A DNA stretch of 33,044 nt, from the NCBI GenBank assembly GCA_040182905.1, contig JARQWU010000099.1:1-33044 (forward strand), read 5' to 3'. Within the stretch, counting starts at the first letter, position 1. Each line of letters opens with the position of its first letter. The notes under the pieces are model-generated. The model worked only from the letters and a program-made list of their open reading frames with translations. It did no database searches and was not told the DNA's origin. Positions 7,732 through 16,612 of the stretch are shown here, piece by piece. This DNA is from Barthelona sp. PAP020. Taxonomy: Eukaryota > Metamonada: BaSk clade. Position numbers and translations under genes: made by a program.

Positions 7732-9453
7732 ATGACAAGGTATTTACTGTTTCAATTTTCATTATATGGCTTTTTAAAGAATCAAAAATATTTTGAGAAT
7801 TTTTATTTTCCAATTTTTCGATCAAAAGGATTATCTTATGCACAAATAGGTATTTTAGGAGGAGTTTCTGAGGTTGTTGTTAATTTAACTGAAATTCCTT
7901 CTGGTATTATCACTGATAATTTTGGGAGAAGGAGAAGCATGATATTATCATTTTTTTTATATGGTTTGTCTTTTCTTTTTTTAGGAATTTCCACTGAATT
8001 TTGGTTATTATTGATTGGACAGGCATTTTATGGTTTTGCGGATGCATTTCGAAGTGGTACTCATAAGGCTATGATATTACAATATTTGACTATGAATGGA
8101 CGTGAAGATGAAATGGTTGATGTTTATGGGTTTACACGCAGTTGGTCGAAACTAGGATCGGTGATGAATTCCATTATAGCTTTAGTATTTTTGATTATCT
8201 CGTCAAATTTTGAGCAGTTGTTTTTATGGTCCTTGATTCCAGTTATTTTAAATATTGTAAATTTTTGGTTTTATCCCAGTTATATGGATGATAGACCTAT
8301 AAAAGAAGATCCTACAGAAGTTGATTGTGATAAAGAAAAAGAAAATAGTGAAAAAACTGGATTTTTAAACACATTGATCAATACACTTAAGAATACTGTT
8401 TTTTTGGTAATTCTAACGTTATCTGTACTATTTGGAGGTTATTTTAGTACAATTAAGAAATATATTCAGCCTATAATTGAAACGCATTCGTCTGATTTAA
8501 AGATATTTGATCAATGGGAAGAGTATCGTAGTGTTGTGATAATTACGTTATATTATATTGTTGTTAATCTGTTTGGTGCCTTATTTTCTCGCAAAGCAGG
8601 CAAGTTTGCTAAGAAAGCCAAGAATCCTCTCAAATTTTTGACAATAATCATACTTTTTGGAGGATTCTTATATCTATTTTTATTTATTGATAGTTATATT
8701 CAAACACCATTTTCCATTTTATCAGTTTTCTCATATTTTTTGATTGAAGTCATTCAAAACTTGTTTTCTCCAGTTATTGCAGCTTTAATTGGTTTGGTTT
8801 CAAGTAATGACAGTAGAGCAACAGTTTTATCAATTAGGTCTCAATTAAAAGCTTTAGTTAAGGCAATAGGTTCGCCAATATTAGGTATTTATGTGGATTC
8901 TTTACCAGAAAAGGAATTTGGCAGACCAATCGGTTTCGTAGGAATTTTAGTTGTGATTTTATGCTTTGTTTTTGTTTTTATTGGTCAAAAAGTTGGACTT
9001 TATTCGCTAAATCTCAATGAAAAGTCGAAATATAAAAAAAATTCTAGACCAAGCGAGGACATTGTTGCTCAAAATTCAGAAACAAATGTTGATACTTTAT
9101 ATCCTACACAAATGGAGACAATATCTGTTGATATTGGATCTAAATCCGATGTTATTGATGGTCAAAAACAACAAGAAGATAGTCAGTCAATAAATTTATC
9201 GATTCATACTGAATTTGTACTTGAAGCTAATTTTGATGACGATAACTGTGATCAATTGACAATGGGTCAAATCAACTCTGATTTCACTCCTAAAGAGGTA
9301 TTGAAAGAAGATATTGATGAAGAAAATCAAGTGTCTGATGATGATGTTGAGGATGAAGAAAGCAAAGAAATTGGTGTTGTTGATGACATTATAGTTTTTG
9401 ACATTGAAAAAGAGAGTTTTGAAAATAACGAAGATTTTAAACAGGATGAATAG
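7732..9453 (+). CDS. Major facilitator superfamily transporter
   Basis: A 573-residue membrane protein. The first half shows the MFS motif-A signature between helices 2 and 3 (GIITDNFGRRRSM). It is followed by hydrophobic helices and by GQAFYGFADAFRSGTHKAMI, typical of the helix 4-5 region. A charged central loop (DRPIKEDPTEVDCDKEKENSEK) separates two six-helix halves. The last ~145 residues form a long, strongly acidic cytoplasmic tail (DDDVEDEESKEIGVVDD) that is unusual for the family. The start is the ATG at 7732; the frame also contains a TTG at 7723. The substrate cannot be inferred; relatives include drug and sugar exporters. Confidence 0.87.
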   Translation: MTRYLLFQFSLYGFLKNQKYFENFYFPIFRSKGLSYAQIGILGGVSEVVVNLTEIPSGIITDNFGRRRSMILSFFLYGLSFLFLGISTEFWLLLIGQAFYGFADAFRSGTHKAMILQYLTMNGREDEMVDVYGFTRSWSKLGSVMNSIIALVFLIISSNFEQLFLWSLIPVILNIVNFWFYPSYMDDRPIKEDPTEVDCDKEKENSEKTGFLNTLINTLKNTVFLVILTLSVLFGGYFSTIKKYIQPIIETHSSDLKIFDQWEEYRSVVIITLYYIVVNLFGALFSRKAGKFAKKAKNPLKFLTIIILFGGFLYLFLFIDSYIQTPFSILSVFSYFLIEVIQNLFSPVIAALIGLVSSNDSRATVLSIRSQLKALVKAIGSPILGIYVDSLPEKEFGRPIGFVGILVVILCFVFVFIGQKVGLYSLNLNEKSKYKKNSRPSEDIVAQNSETNVDTLYPTQMETISVDIGSKSDVIDGQKQQEDSQSINLSIHTEFVLEANFDDDNCDQLTMGQINSDFTPKEVLKEDIDEENQVSDDDVEDEESKEIGVVDDIIVFDIEKESFENNEDFKQDE

Positions 9454-9807
9454 AAAAAATGAATTTGTTGCACATAAAAATTTTAATTTTGCATTTTTGC
9501 TTTTTTTTTGTTTTTTTTTTGTTTATATTCAATCAAAGAGTTTTATTGAGTATATAAAATAAAGTTCCGGTGAAAATTTCGTGAAAATACTGTCTTCCAA
9601 AAGTTTTGAAAAGGCAATTTGCCTGCTCTTTTACTAAGCTCACAATTCTTTTTAAAAACTTTTTCCTGGTTCATTCAATTGATAAAAAATTATGGTAATG
9701 TTCTTTTTTACACTTCAGAACGGTCGAATAACAAAAAAAAAAGAAAGTGATAGAAATTCTTTTACTTGATGGTCCTTGAATTTGTTTTATTTGTTTTATT
9801 TGTTTAT
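9454..9807. other. Convergent intergenic spacer
   Basis: About 350 bp between the 3' ends of two converging genes. It holds T-rich stretches and an AATAAAG-type polyadenylation-like hexamer around 9560. No coding or RNA gene is visible. Confidence 0.45.
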
Positions 9808-10983
9808 TTAATCAGTTGGTGATTTTTTAAGTTGAGTATTTTTAAGTTTTCTTCTTTTTTCTGCAACCAAAATTGTCGGCTCTCTTCCCTCAATCTCCAA
9901 TCGTCTCTTTTGCCTGTCTTCTCTTTCTTCATCTTCAACTTCCTTTAAAGTAACAATTTTCCCTTTGAAATTGATCATTTCTTCCACATCCAACACCTTT
10001 AATGAAAGATTTTGATGTTCTAAATCGACATCACCCAATAAATTGATGAGTATTTGGTCGTTTTTATTTTCAAATCTCAGTTTTCTAAGTTGTGCAAGCT
10101 TGTTTTTGGTTAAAGTTTGAGCAATTTTATAATTATTCAATGCGATATCCAATGCTGTTCCCAAAATTTCCCAACATTCTGCAATTTTTGTGTAACATTC
10201 CGCTAACTCATAAGCTTCATCACCAAATATGTCTTTTCTTACCTCTAAACTAGAAGAAAACTCATCAATCGCTTGTTGAAAAAATTCTCCTTGCATTTTG
10301 ATTTCTCCAAGACGATAATATACAGTACCTAATAGTTCAGCTTGTTCCCTTGTCAAACTTTTCAGATCCTTTTGCTTCAGCAAAAATCTTGCAGTTTCTA
10401 GATTTTGCCATGCCAATTGAAAATCATCTTCTGCTGCATTCATTTCTTTCTTTTGCATATTATGCATCAAAGTTTGTGTAAGTGCTTCAATATCAATTTG
10501 GGGAGCCTCATCCTCATCTATTGTTGCCTTTGCCTCATTTAAAACATCACTTTCATCCATTCCCAACTGCTCTTTATCATCATTATCTTTTAAATTGTCA
10601 TCCTTTCCAGACATGTCTTCGAATTTTTCCTCTTTCTTCCTATTTTCCAATTCTAACATGTGCTGCTCTTCTCTTCTGGCTTCATCTAACATTTCCGATT
10701 CTTCAATTTGTAAATTAGGTGCTATAGTTATTGGAACAGTTCCACCAAACCTTTTGATAGTATTCAAAGCTGCATTGCCAAAAACATCAATATTTTGTTC
10801 TGCATACTTTAACATTGCTTCTCCATATTTATAATATAATGGAGCAAGCATAATGTCATCACTATCAACAACATTTTCAATCAAATATTCAATAGCTTCA
10901 CAATAAAACGTTGCAGCTTCACTAAAACGATCAATTTTCATAGCTTGATCTCCATTTAATTCATATTCTTCTCCAAGATTCAT
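9808..10983 (-). CDS. NASP/Hif1/Sim3-type histone chaperone (SHNi-TPR)
   Basis: A 391-residue protein with the NASP plan. An N-terminal TPR (GDQAMKIDRFSEAATFYCEAIEYL, then LAPLYYKYGEAML) is followed by an acidic, low-complexity insert (about 100-170: EEKFEDMSGKDDNLKDNDDKEQLGMDESD). Then come further TPRs (DDFQLAWQNLETARFLL, LGTVYYRLGEIKMQGEFFQQAIDEFSSSLEV, LAECYTKIAECWEILGTALDIALNNYKIA) and a basic C-terminus resembling a nuclear localisation signal (REDRQKRRLEIEGREPTILVAEKRRKLK). In this family the TPR groove and acidic insert hold H3-H4 or linker histones before deposition, in the nucleus. ATG start at 10983. Confidence rests on the interrupted-TPR layout. Confidence 0.82.
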   Translation of the reverse strand: MNLGEEYELNGDQAMKIDRFSEAATFYCEAIEYLIENVVDSDDIMLAPLYYKYGEAMLKYAEQNIDVFGNAALNTIKRFGGTVPITIAPNLQIEESEMLDEARREEQHMLELENRKKEEKFEDMSGKDDNLKDNDDKEQLGMDESDVLNEAKATIDEDEAPQIDIEALTQTLMHNMQKKEMNAAEDDFQLAWQNLETARFLLKQKDLKSLTREQAELLGTVYYRLGEIKMQGEFFQQAIDEFSSSLEVRKDIFGDEAYELAECYTKIAECWEILGTALDIALNNYKIAQTLTKNKLAQLRKLRFENKNDQILINLLGDVDLEHQNLSLKVLDVEEMINFKGKIVTLKEVEDEEREDRQKRRLEIEGREPTILVAEKRRKLKNTQLKKSPTD

Positions 10984-11241
10984 TTAATAAATCAAAATGT
11001 GGCAAATAAATTATATATTAATTTTATAATATTTATAATGTGTCAATAATCTAATAAAAATAATCAAACAACAGTAATACAGTTTATAATTAAATTAAAA
11101 AAAAGTATATTCATACAAAAAAATTTTTGTCGCAATGTATATTTGAGAAAAACATGAAATTCATTAAAAGCAATATGTTAACCTAAACAGTGATTTTTGT
11201 ACACAATAATAAATAAATGACAAAGAAAGAATTGTAGATGT

Positions 11242-11752
11242 TCATTGAACAATTTCCAAATAAAAATCATGCGGTGTTTCCCATTCATAACCTGGCCAAT
11301 CAATTCGATTTAGGTCAGACATATCATTGACTGAGGTAAAATAGTCGATTTTTGCATACTTATTGGTAATGGCTGTTCTGTAATAATTAGGATCATACTT
11401 AGTATTTAAGACTAAAATCACAACAATAAATGTCACAAAGAATCGATCCATGTGAGTGACAAATGAAAGAAATTTGTGGATTTTATTATTTTGGATTGAT
11501 AATATATATTCACATAACACAAATATAAAGAAGTATAAAGCAGAATGATGATCAAGAAAAGGAAAGAATCTGAATATTTTAGGTAGAATTGAGATTCTTG
11601 TTGACTCTTGTGAACTGAAACAGAATATATACAAATATATATCAATTAGATTGATTAATGAAAGAAAACAATATATATTTACCAAAAGAAATACAAGAAA
11701 AAAATCCAAGAGAAACAAAAAAGACCAAAGATGTTAATGCCAATTTTTTCAT
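11242..11752 (-). CDS. Small multi-pass membrane protein, probably with one intron
   Basis: The 3' frame (to 11242) has no ATG before residue 90, yet the part upstream of that codon reads like real membrane protein (KIFRFFPFLDHHSALYFFIFVLCEYIL, then FFVTFIVVILVL, ending PGYEWETPHDFYLEIVQ). An ATG at 11752 opens another frame (MKKLALTSLVFFVSLGFFSCISF). A GT-AG intron (11682 to 11607) joins the two into a continuous 144-residue product of about three or four membrane segments. An alternative splice pair, 11669 to 11615, also restores the frame and uses a better acceptor. The function is unknown; a resemblance to small Golgi/COPI-vesicle membrane proteins is only an impression. It lies 63 bp downstream of the hydrolase gene on the same strand. 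Confidence 0.55.
11607..11682 (-). other. Putative spliceosomal intron
   Basis: On the minus strand the donor is G|GTAAATATAT at 11682 and the acceptor ACAAG ends at 11607, giving 76 nt. A stronger-looking acceptor, CTGTTTCAG, ends at 11615; it keeps the frame only with a weaker donor, GTTTTC, at 11669. A possible branch site, CTAATTGAT, precedes both acceptors. It is the only intron I can argue for in the window. Confidence 0.45.
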
Positions 11753-11815
11753 AGTTTCTCCTTTTTTGCCAAAATTTGATAGTGCAACTATTGAATGAAT
11801 AACACAAGGTTGTCA

Positions 11816-12412
11816 TTATATTGCAAAATCAACTTCTGGAGGCTTAAATAAATTTCCCTCAACAGAAAAATCCAATAACTTCGATTCTGCCAACGATTTT
11901 TTAATTTTTCTCCAATGTAGGAAAAACACAATTGAAGCAAAAACATTGACAACTAACCACCATATTTCTGAAATTCCATAATTTCCCCATTGATGTGGTG
12001 AAGGAAATGCATGAAATATTGCAGTGTGATATGCTGTTATCCAAATTTTATAACTGAAAGGAGCAAATGGGCAAACTTCATGAGCCGTTAAATAATCGAG
12101 AAGAATGTGACTTCCGTATCCTACATATACATGATAAATATAATAGTTTTGCTTTGTTATTTTACTGCAAATAAAAGCGATCCAAGGAGCAGCTAAAATC
12201 AACATAAAAGGTTCTTGAAACCAAGTTCTGAGATGTGATGATGGATTTCCCATAAGATATCCAAAAATCATATCAAAATCAATGCATACAGCAAAAACAA
12301 TTGAAGAAATAATGAGATACCGTAATTTCCTTTGTTTGTATAATTTCAAAATAAAATACTCAATAATAAATAATATATTGAAGGCTGTGAAAAAATGGTT
12401 GAATGAATTCAT
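11816..12412 (-). CDS. DUF457/YdjM-type membrane-bound metal-dependent hydrolase
   Basis: A 198-residue protein with about four to five membrane segments and the polar signatures of the DUF457 family. These are an early histidine (NHFFTAFN), an aspartate pair (VCIDFDMIFG), HLRTWFQEP where the family has a histidine-arginine loop, and GYGSHILLDYLTAHE followed by FAPFSYK, equivalent to the family's H-x-x-x-D...G...PF stretch. These residues are thought to bind metal. The family is known mainly from bacteria and archaea, so a eukaryotic copy suggests lateral transfer. The substrate is unknown. ATG start at 12412. A poly-T run followed by CACTTC lies upstream of the start. Confidence 0.72.
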   Translation of the reverse strand: MNSFNHFFTAFNILFIIEYFILKLYKQRKLRYLIISSIVFAVCIDFDMIFGYLMGNPSSHLRTWFQEPFMLILAAPWIAFICSKITKQNYYIYHVYVGYGSHILLDYLTAHEVCPFAPFSYKIWITAYHTAIFHAFPSPHQWGNYGISEIWWLVVNVFASIVFFLHWRKIKKSLAESKLLDFSVEGNLFKPPEVDFAI

Positions 12413-12599
12413 GTGTTGTACAATTTAAATATGAATGAAGTGAAAAAAAAGTTTTTGTATTTTTAGTTTTAAAAAAAGATAACTGTGCAAGGAATATTTA
12501 TATACATTTGAATAAAAGTGTAATTTATTTGAAATTTATTGTGTTACCATTGAATAAAATAAACCATTTTTTTTTTTTAATTGAAATCAAACTAAAGTG

Positions 12600-13613
12600 A
12601 TGTTTGATGGATGCAATCAAGATTTAGTGTATGCTATAATGAGTTTATTGATTGATTCCGGTATTGAGCAAGTTGATCCACAAGTAATAATATTTTTGCA
12701 TGAATTTATCTCCGATTTAGTCATTGAATGGTTTCAGCCTTTAGTTGAGTCTGTAAGATTAACTAATTTTCCAAGAAGTCGCATGGAATCCAAAATGCAA
12801 CCCGACAGTGAATTTTTGCATCAATTTTTACAATATCACCTGATTAATAGTAATGTTGGAATAACTGATATATTGACGTATAAAAATACGAATAGAATTA
12901 CATTTGAACCTTCTCCTTATATAAACACGATTGTTTTAGATAGTTGTACAATTGATCCGTCAATAACCAACGTGAATGGATTGAAAAACCCTCAATTATA
13001 TAGTGTAGCGGCTGTATCGAATAGTGGTACCAGTTCTTGGCATGTAAATTTGACACAAGATGTTGATGCTGACGATAAAGAAGCTAACAACTTGTTTCAA
13101 ACCAATCAAAAAACAGCAGACAACAACATCAGTGATTGTTTGTTTAGAACTAAATTTGGTGAGACCATACATGACAATGCTGTTCCTGAGTCGTTGAATG
13201 TGGCGCATTGGCCCAAAATACCAACAAAGACATATTTGGCTGATGCTGATTTGAAGACACATCCTACTTTTATCACAAGAAATATTTTTCGGCAGAAGAG
13301 AGATTTTGCTAATCATGCTGCTCATGTAGCCATAGCCAAACTTGACAGATTTGTTGATTCTGAATATGTCATCTCAACAGTTCCATATACAAAACCAAGC
13401 CTATCATTGAAGAATGAAACGTTCGAATTAAAAGAGGATAGTTATCCTCTTAATCCTGTTGATGATCATAATCTGAATTTATCAAGTCGTTTGTATCAAT
13501 ATGCACCAGCACCTTTTTCTTTGATTCAAAATAAAGAAAAAGAAAAAAATAAGAGAGGTGATCATTATGTTGATATTCCACTGGCTTTTAATGTTGCAAC
13601 AAGAGATGAATGA
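12600..13613 (+). CDS. Histone-fold protein, TAF9-like
   Basis: A 337-residue protein. Residues ~6-75 (DLVYAIMSLLIDSGIEQVDPQVIIFLHEFISDLVIEWFQPLVESV) follow the helix-loop-helix pattern of a histone fold, closest in spacing to the TFIID/SAGA subunit TAF9 (L..DSGI....P.VI..L.EF.). The other ~250 residues are polar, probably largely disordered, and unlike known TAF9 tails, although LYQYAPAPFSL and YVDIPLAFNVATRDE look conserved. The expected partner would be a TAF6-type histone fold. The start is the ATG at 12600, just after an in-frame GTG. TAF8, TAF3 or another histone-fold subunit is possible. Confidence 0.5.
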   Translation: MFDGCNQDLVYAIMSLLIDSGIEQVDPQVIIFLHEFISDLVIEWFQPLVESVRLTNFPRSRMESKMQPDSEFLHQFLQYHLINSNVGITDILTYKNTNRITFEPSPYINTIVLDSCTIDPSITNVNGLKNPQLYSVAAVSNSGTSSWHVNLTQDVDADDKEANNLFQTNQKTADNNISDCLFRTKFGETIHDNAVPESLNVAHWPKIPTKTYLADADLKTHPTFITRNIFRQKRDFANHAAHVAIAKLDRFVDSEYVISTVPYTKPSLSLKNETFELKEDSYPLNPVDDHNLNLSSRLYQYAPAPFSLIQNKEKEKNKRGDHYVDIPLAFNVATRDE

Positions 13614-13804
13614 ACAGCCAATCATTGATTGTTTGTTGTTGAAATAGATAAATAGTTAAGTTTTTTTTTGTTTATTCAAAAAGAAAAGAGAATATATTAG
13701 TTTTTGAACCTTATCAATGTGTGAAATATTGTTTATTAGGAATGAAAATAGAATTCAAAAAGAACATAAATTATTTTTCTTTTTTTTCCAAAAACAATTT
13801 TAAA

Positions 13805-15169
13805 ATGTCCTTATTTGACAATTTTTACAGTGAAAGAAAGGAACGTAGCAATAGAAACGACAGAAGACCAAGAGATCACAAAGACAGAAGAGATGATCGC
13901 GATCATAGAGATAGAAGAGATGATAGAGATAGAAGAGACAACAGAGACAACAGAGACAATAGAGACAATAGAGATAGAAGAGATAACAGAGATCGAAGAG
14001 ATAACAGAGACAACAGAGACAGAAGGGATAACAGAGATAACAGAGATAGAAGGGATAACAGAGATCGAAGAGATAACAGAGACTTTGAAGATAGAGACAA
14101 CTCTGATAGACAACGTGCAAGTTCACACTTTTCCAACAAGTCTAATTCCAGATATTCTGGGTCTTTTGATCAGAAGAAACGTCACTGGGAGGAATGTCAA
14201 GCTGAAGCCAAAGGATTTAAATCCAAGAATGACCTTGAAGATGGTGCCAGAAACTCTTATATGTTTAACGGTCAACAACCTCGTTCATCTTTATTGACTG
14301 TTGCATTAAGCGGTTCTATTTTGGATGGAATTCCAACTTTAAGATTAAAAACTCTTGTTGCAGGCAAAATTGCCAGGGCACTATGTAATGCGGCTGTTCA
14401 AGACGTTATTATTGTTCCTAATCGACCTTTATTACCTTTTTCACAAGAAGAAGAAAATAGAGACCACAATCAGTTGTTGTCTCATATCTTAAGATATTGT
14501 GAATGTCCACCATACATGCGGAAGAGGCTATTTCCTCGTCATCCTGATTTGCAGTTTGCTAACAATCTAGAGATTGTCAATACTCCCCATCATATGAGTG
14601 GTGAAGCTATCATAGCTTTTCGTGATGGATTAATGAAGGGAAGTAGCTTTGCCAATGTTGGATTAGTTAGTGACATGCCAGTTGAAGATGAATCACTTGT
14701 CAGATCTGAAAGACAAACATTCAGAATGATTCCCAATGCGGAAAATGCAGAAAAGATTGCAGCATGTTCAAGAATGGCACCATGGCAGGAACAAGGTTTA
14801 TATTGGGGTTTTGACGTTCAAATAGCTGAAAGTCTTGAGGAGTTTTCAAAGAATCTTTCCAATTTTGATTTGGTGATTGATGTAAATACTGCTGGGATGA
14901 ATTTGGACGATATTCTTTTTGATGAAAACAAGGTATCAATCAGAAACAAAATTGTTGACAGTAGAAATGTTCTAATCGTTTTAAATATTGATTCACTTGA
15001 AAATGATGAAAATAAAGACATTTTGGAGATTAATCCAATTGCAAACCAATCAACCAGAAGATTTAAAGAAGAAGATTTGATTTCTGATGCTTTAACTGCT
15101 TTTAGACCTTTATTACATGGTAAATTGAAATTGATTTCTGAAAATAATACTATTGTTAACCAAGAGTAA
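13805..15169 (+). CDS. SPOUT1: SPOUT1/CENP-32-type RNA methyltransferase with N-terminal Arg-Asp tract
   Basis: A 454-residue protein. Residues 19-101 form an Arg-Asp-Asn tract. From ~145 onward it matches the C9orf114/SPOUT1 family: LTVALSGSILDGIPTLRLKTLVAGKIARALC, HILRYCECPPYMRKRLFPRHPDLQFANNLEIVNTPHHM, FREDG-type FRDGLMKGSSFANVGL, QEQGLYWGFDVQIAESLEEF, and the C-terminal STRRFKEEDLISDALTAFRPLL. The family is a trefoil-knot SAM-dependent RNA methyltransferase; human SPOUT1 also acts at kinetochores and centrosomes. An inserted OB-like module inside the knot is expected for the family. The start is the ATG at 13805, preceded by a poly-T run; the longer frame starts with a GTG and an unlikely hydrophobic leader. 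Confidence 0.9.
   Translation: MSLFDNFYSERKERSNRNDRRPRDHKDRRDDRDHRDRRDDRDRRDNRDNRDNRDNRDRRDNRDRRDNRDNRDRRDNRDNRDRRDNRDRRDNRDFEDRDNSDRQRASSHFSNKSNSRYSGSFDQKKRHWEECQAEAKGFKSKNDLEDGARNSYMFNGQQPRSSLLTVALSGSILDGIPTLRLKTLVAGKIARALCNAAVQDVIIVPNRPLLPFSQEEENRDHNQLLSHILRYCECPPYMRKRLFPRHPDLQFANNLEIVNTPHHMSGEAIIAFRDGLMKGSSFANVGLVSDMPVEDESLVRSERQTFRMIPNAENAEKIAACSRMAPWQEQGLYWGFDVQIAESLEEFSKNLSNFDLVIDVNTAGMNLDDILFDENKVSIRNKIVDSRNVLIVLNIDSLENDENKDILEINPIANQSTRRFKEEDLISDALTAFRPLLHGKLKLISENNTIVNQE
13859..14107 (+). repeat. Coding microsatellite: Arg-Asp-Asn tandem repeats
   Basis: Imperfect tandem repeats of 6 and 9 bases (variants of AGAGACAAC and AGAGATAGA) encode RDN, RDR and RRD units inside the SPOUT1 gene. 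All are in frame, and Arg is almost always AGA. The tract also opens long spurious frames on both strands. Confidence 0.9.
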
Positions 15170-15263
15170 GCCATAATTAATGGCGTAAATCAATAAATAC
15201 GGAATTTATAAAAAAAAAGAAAAGAAAAAAATTTTTTTTTTACTCTTGTTTTAATAATTGGTG

Positions 15264-16256
15264 ATGCGATTTCGAGATGAAATAATCGATTTTTTGCACA
15301 AAAATGAAAAATATGAAATAGAAAATAACAAATTAACAAACATTAGTGAATTGAAAATTGCAAAAGATTGTTATTTTCGAACATGTTGTTATGATGGGGA
15401 AATTAATTGTATTATCAGATATATTAAACCACCATTTATAAGTTCATTATTTGATTCAAATAAAGATAATCCATCTTGGAAAATAAAACACCCAAATTTT
15501 CCAATTTTTTTTGGTTACATACAAGAATTTGGTCAAATAGGGCTTGTTCTAGAATATTACGGCATACCTATGAACGAATATTTGAAAAAAAACAGCAATC
15601 TTTTTTTAAGAGACAGATTATTATTGTTTCGTTGTATTATCAATATTGTCAAGGTTATTGAAGACCAAAATATATTTTTAAATAAAGAAATAACGTTAAA
15701 TGACCTGTTAGTTTTGGATGATAGGAAACCCCCTTTTGGCAAATTCTATGGTCATTGCAACTTGTTTGATTTTGTTGAAGAAAAACAATTTAGAGAAGTT
15801 TATCATGTTGATTATGGTGTTATTCTCAAGGAATTTCTGTTTGCCATTTTGGAAATTGATGAATCTTCGAATTTTGAATGTATTGATAAAATAGATGATG
15901 AAAAGAAGAAGGAAAATCTGACGTTGGCTGTATTCATTAAACAGATACAGTATCTTTTGATAGACACATCACAATTTGAAAAGTTGATAGAATACGTCAA
16001 TGTTATTGTTCGTTTAATCGCTATCATTGAGGCTACATTCAATCAATATATCGACAAAACATATGTCTTTGAAGAAAAATGGACAACAATTATTGAGCAG
16101 GCAATCATTGAGGATTTTCACAGATTGTTTAAATTACTCATTAAAATCGGGTTTAAATTGAATATCAAAGATGATTTACTTCCAAAAGCACGAGAAAATA
16201 AAGCATTGGAATGCATAAATTTATTTGAATCATGGATAGAGGAGTTACCGGAATAA
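15264..16256 (+). CDS. Degenerate protein kinase (pseudokinase)
   Basis: A 330-residue protein with a kinase-like fold but no catalytic residues. The beta-3 lysine position reads CIIRYIKP. HPNFPIFFGYIQEFGQIGLVLEYYGIPMNEYL matches beta4-alphaD of kinases. The catalytic loop is replaced by FLNKEITLNDLLVLDD (no HRD, but an N-x-LL remains). The DFG region reads GHCNLFD, and DYGVILKEFLFAI matches the helix F region. The tail (DFHRLFKLLIKIGFKLNIKDDLLPKARENK) resembles a single decayed ankyrin repeat. It probably acts as a scaffold or allosteric partner. The start is the ATG at 15264, after in-frame TTG and GTG and downstream of a T-tract. The fold assignment is inference from pattern. Confidence 0.6.
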   Translation: MRFRDEIIDFLHKNEKYEIENNKLTNISELKIAKDCYFRTCCYDGEINCIIRYIKPPFISSLFDSNKDNPSWKIKHPNFPIFFGYIQEFGQIGLVLEYYGIPMNEYLKKNSNLFLRDRLLLFRCIINIVKVIEDQNIFLNKEITLNDLLVLDDRKPPFGKFYGHCNLFDFVEEKQFREVYHVDYGVILKEFLFAILEIDESSNFECIDKIDDEKKKENLTLAVFIKQIQYLLIDTSQFEKLIEYVNVIVRLIAIIEATFNQYIDKTYVFEEKWTTIIEQAIIEDFHRLFKLLIKIGFKLNIKDDLLPKARENKALECINLFESWIEELPE

Positions 16257-16612
16257 ACATTTGATATTTTTTTCTTTATTTGTTTGTTTTACAAAATAAT
16301 AGAGCATAATTTGAGTTCAAAAAACGAAAGATTGAAATAGATGGTGAATTTTTGAAAGAAGAATTCATGAATTGCCGGCAAATTCTTTTTTTAATTTTCA
16401 TTCATGCATCGCGTTGTTTTTAGTTTGATTTTATATTTCTGAGGGAAAATAATAACGCAATCCTACATCTTCAAAGAAAAAAAAAAAAACACAAATAAAT
16501 CACAATAACAATGTTTTAATTTTATAATTTGTCAAAATAAGCCATAAATGTTTGTATGCCGTATAAAATTCGGTGAATGAAATTGAAAAGAAAATGAAAT
16601 TTTGATACTCTC
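16257..16612. other. Convergent intergenic spacer
   Basis: About 355 bp between two converging genes, with poly-A and poly-T runs. The sequence TTGCCGGCAAATTC near 16373 contains a GC-centred palindrome. No gene is seen. Confidence 0.45.

Noticed and set aside
7580-7843. Minus-strand 87-codon frame over the transporter's 5' end
   Set aside because: Poly-T/A-driven frame overlapping a clear plus-strand gene; its composition is not protein-like.
13800-14139. Several long open frames on both strands across the Arg-Asp tract
   Set aside because: They are by-products of the repetitive codons of the SPOUT1 gene: low-complexity translations with no independent support.
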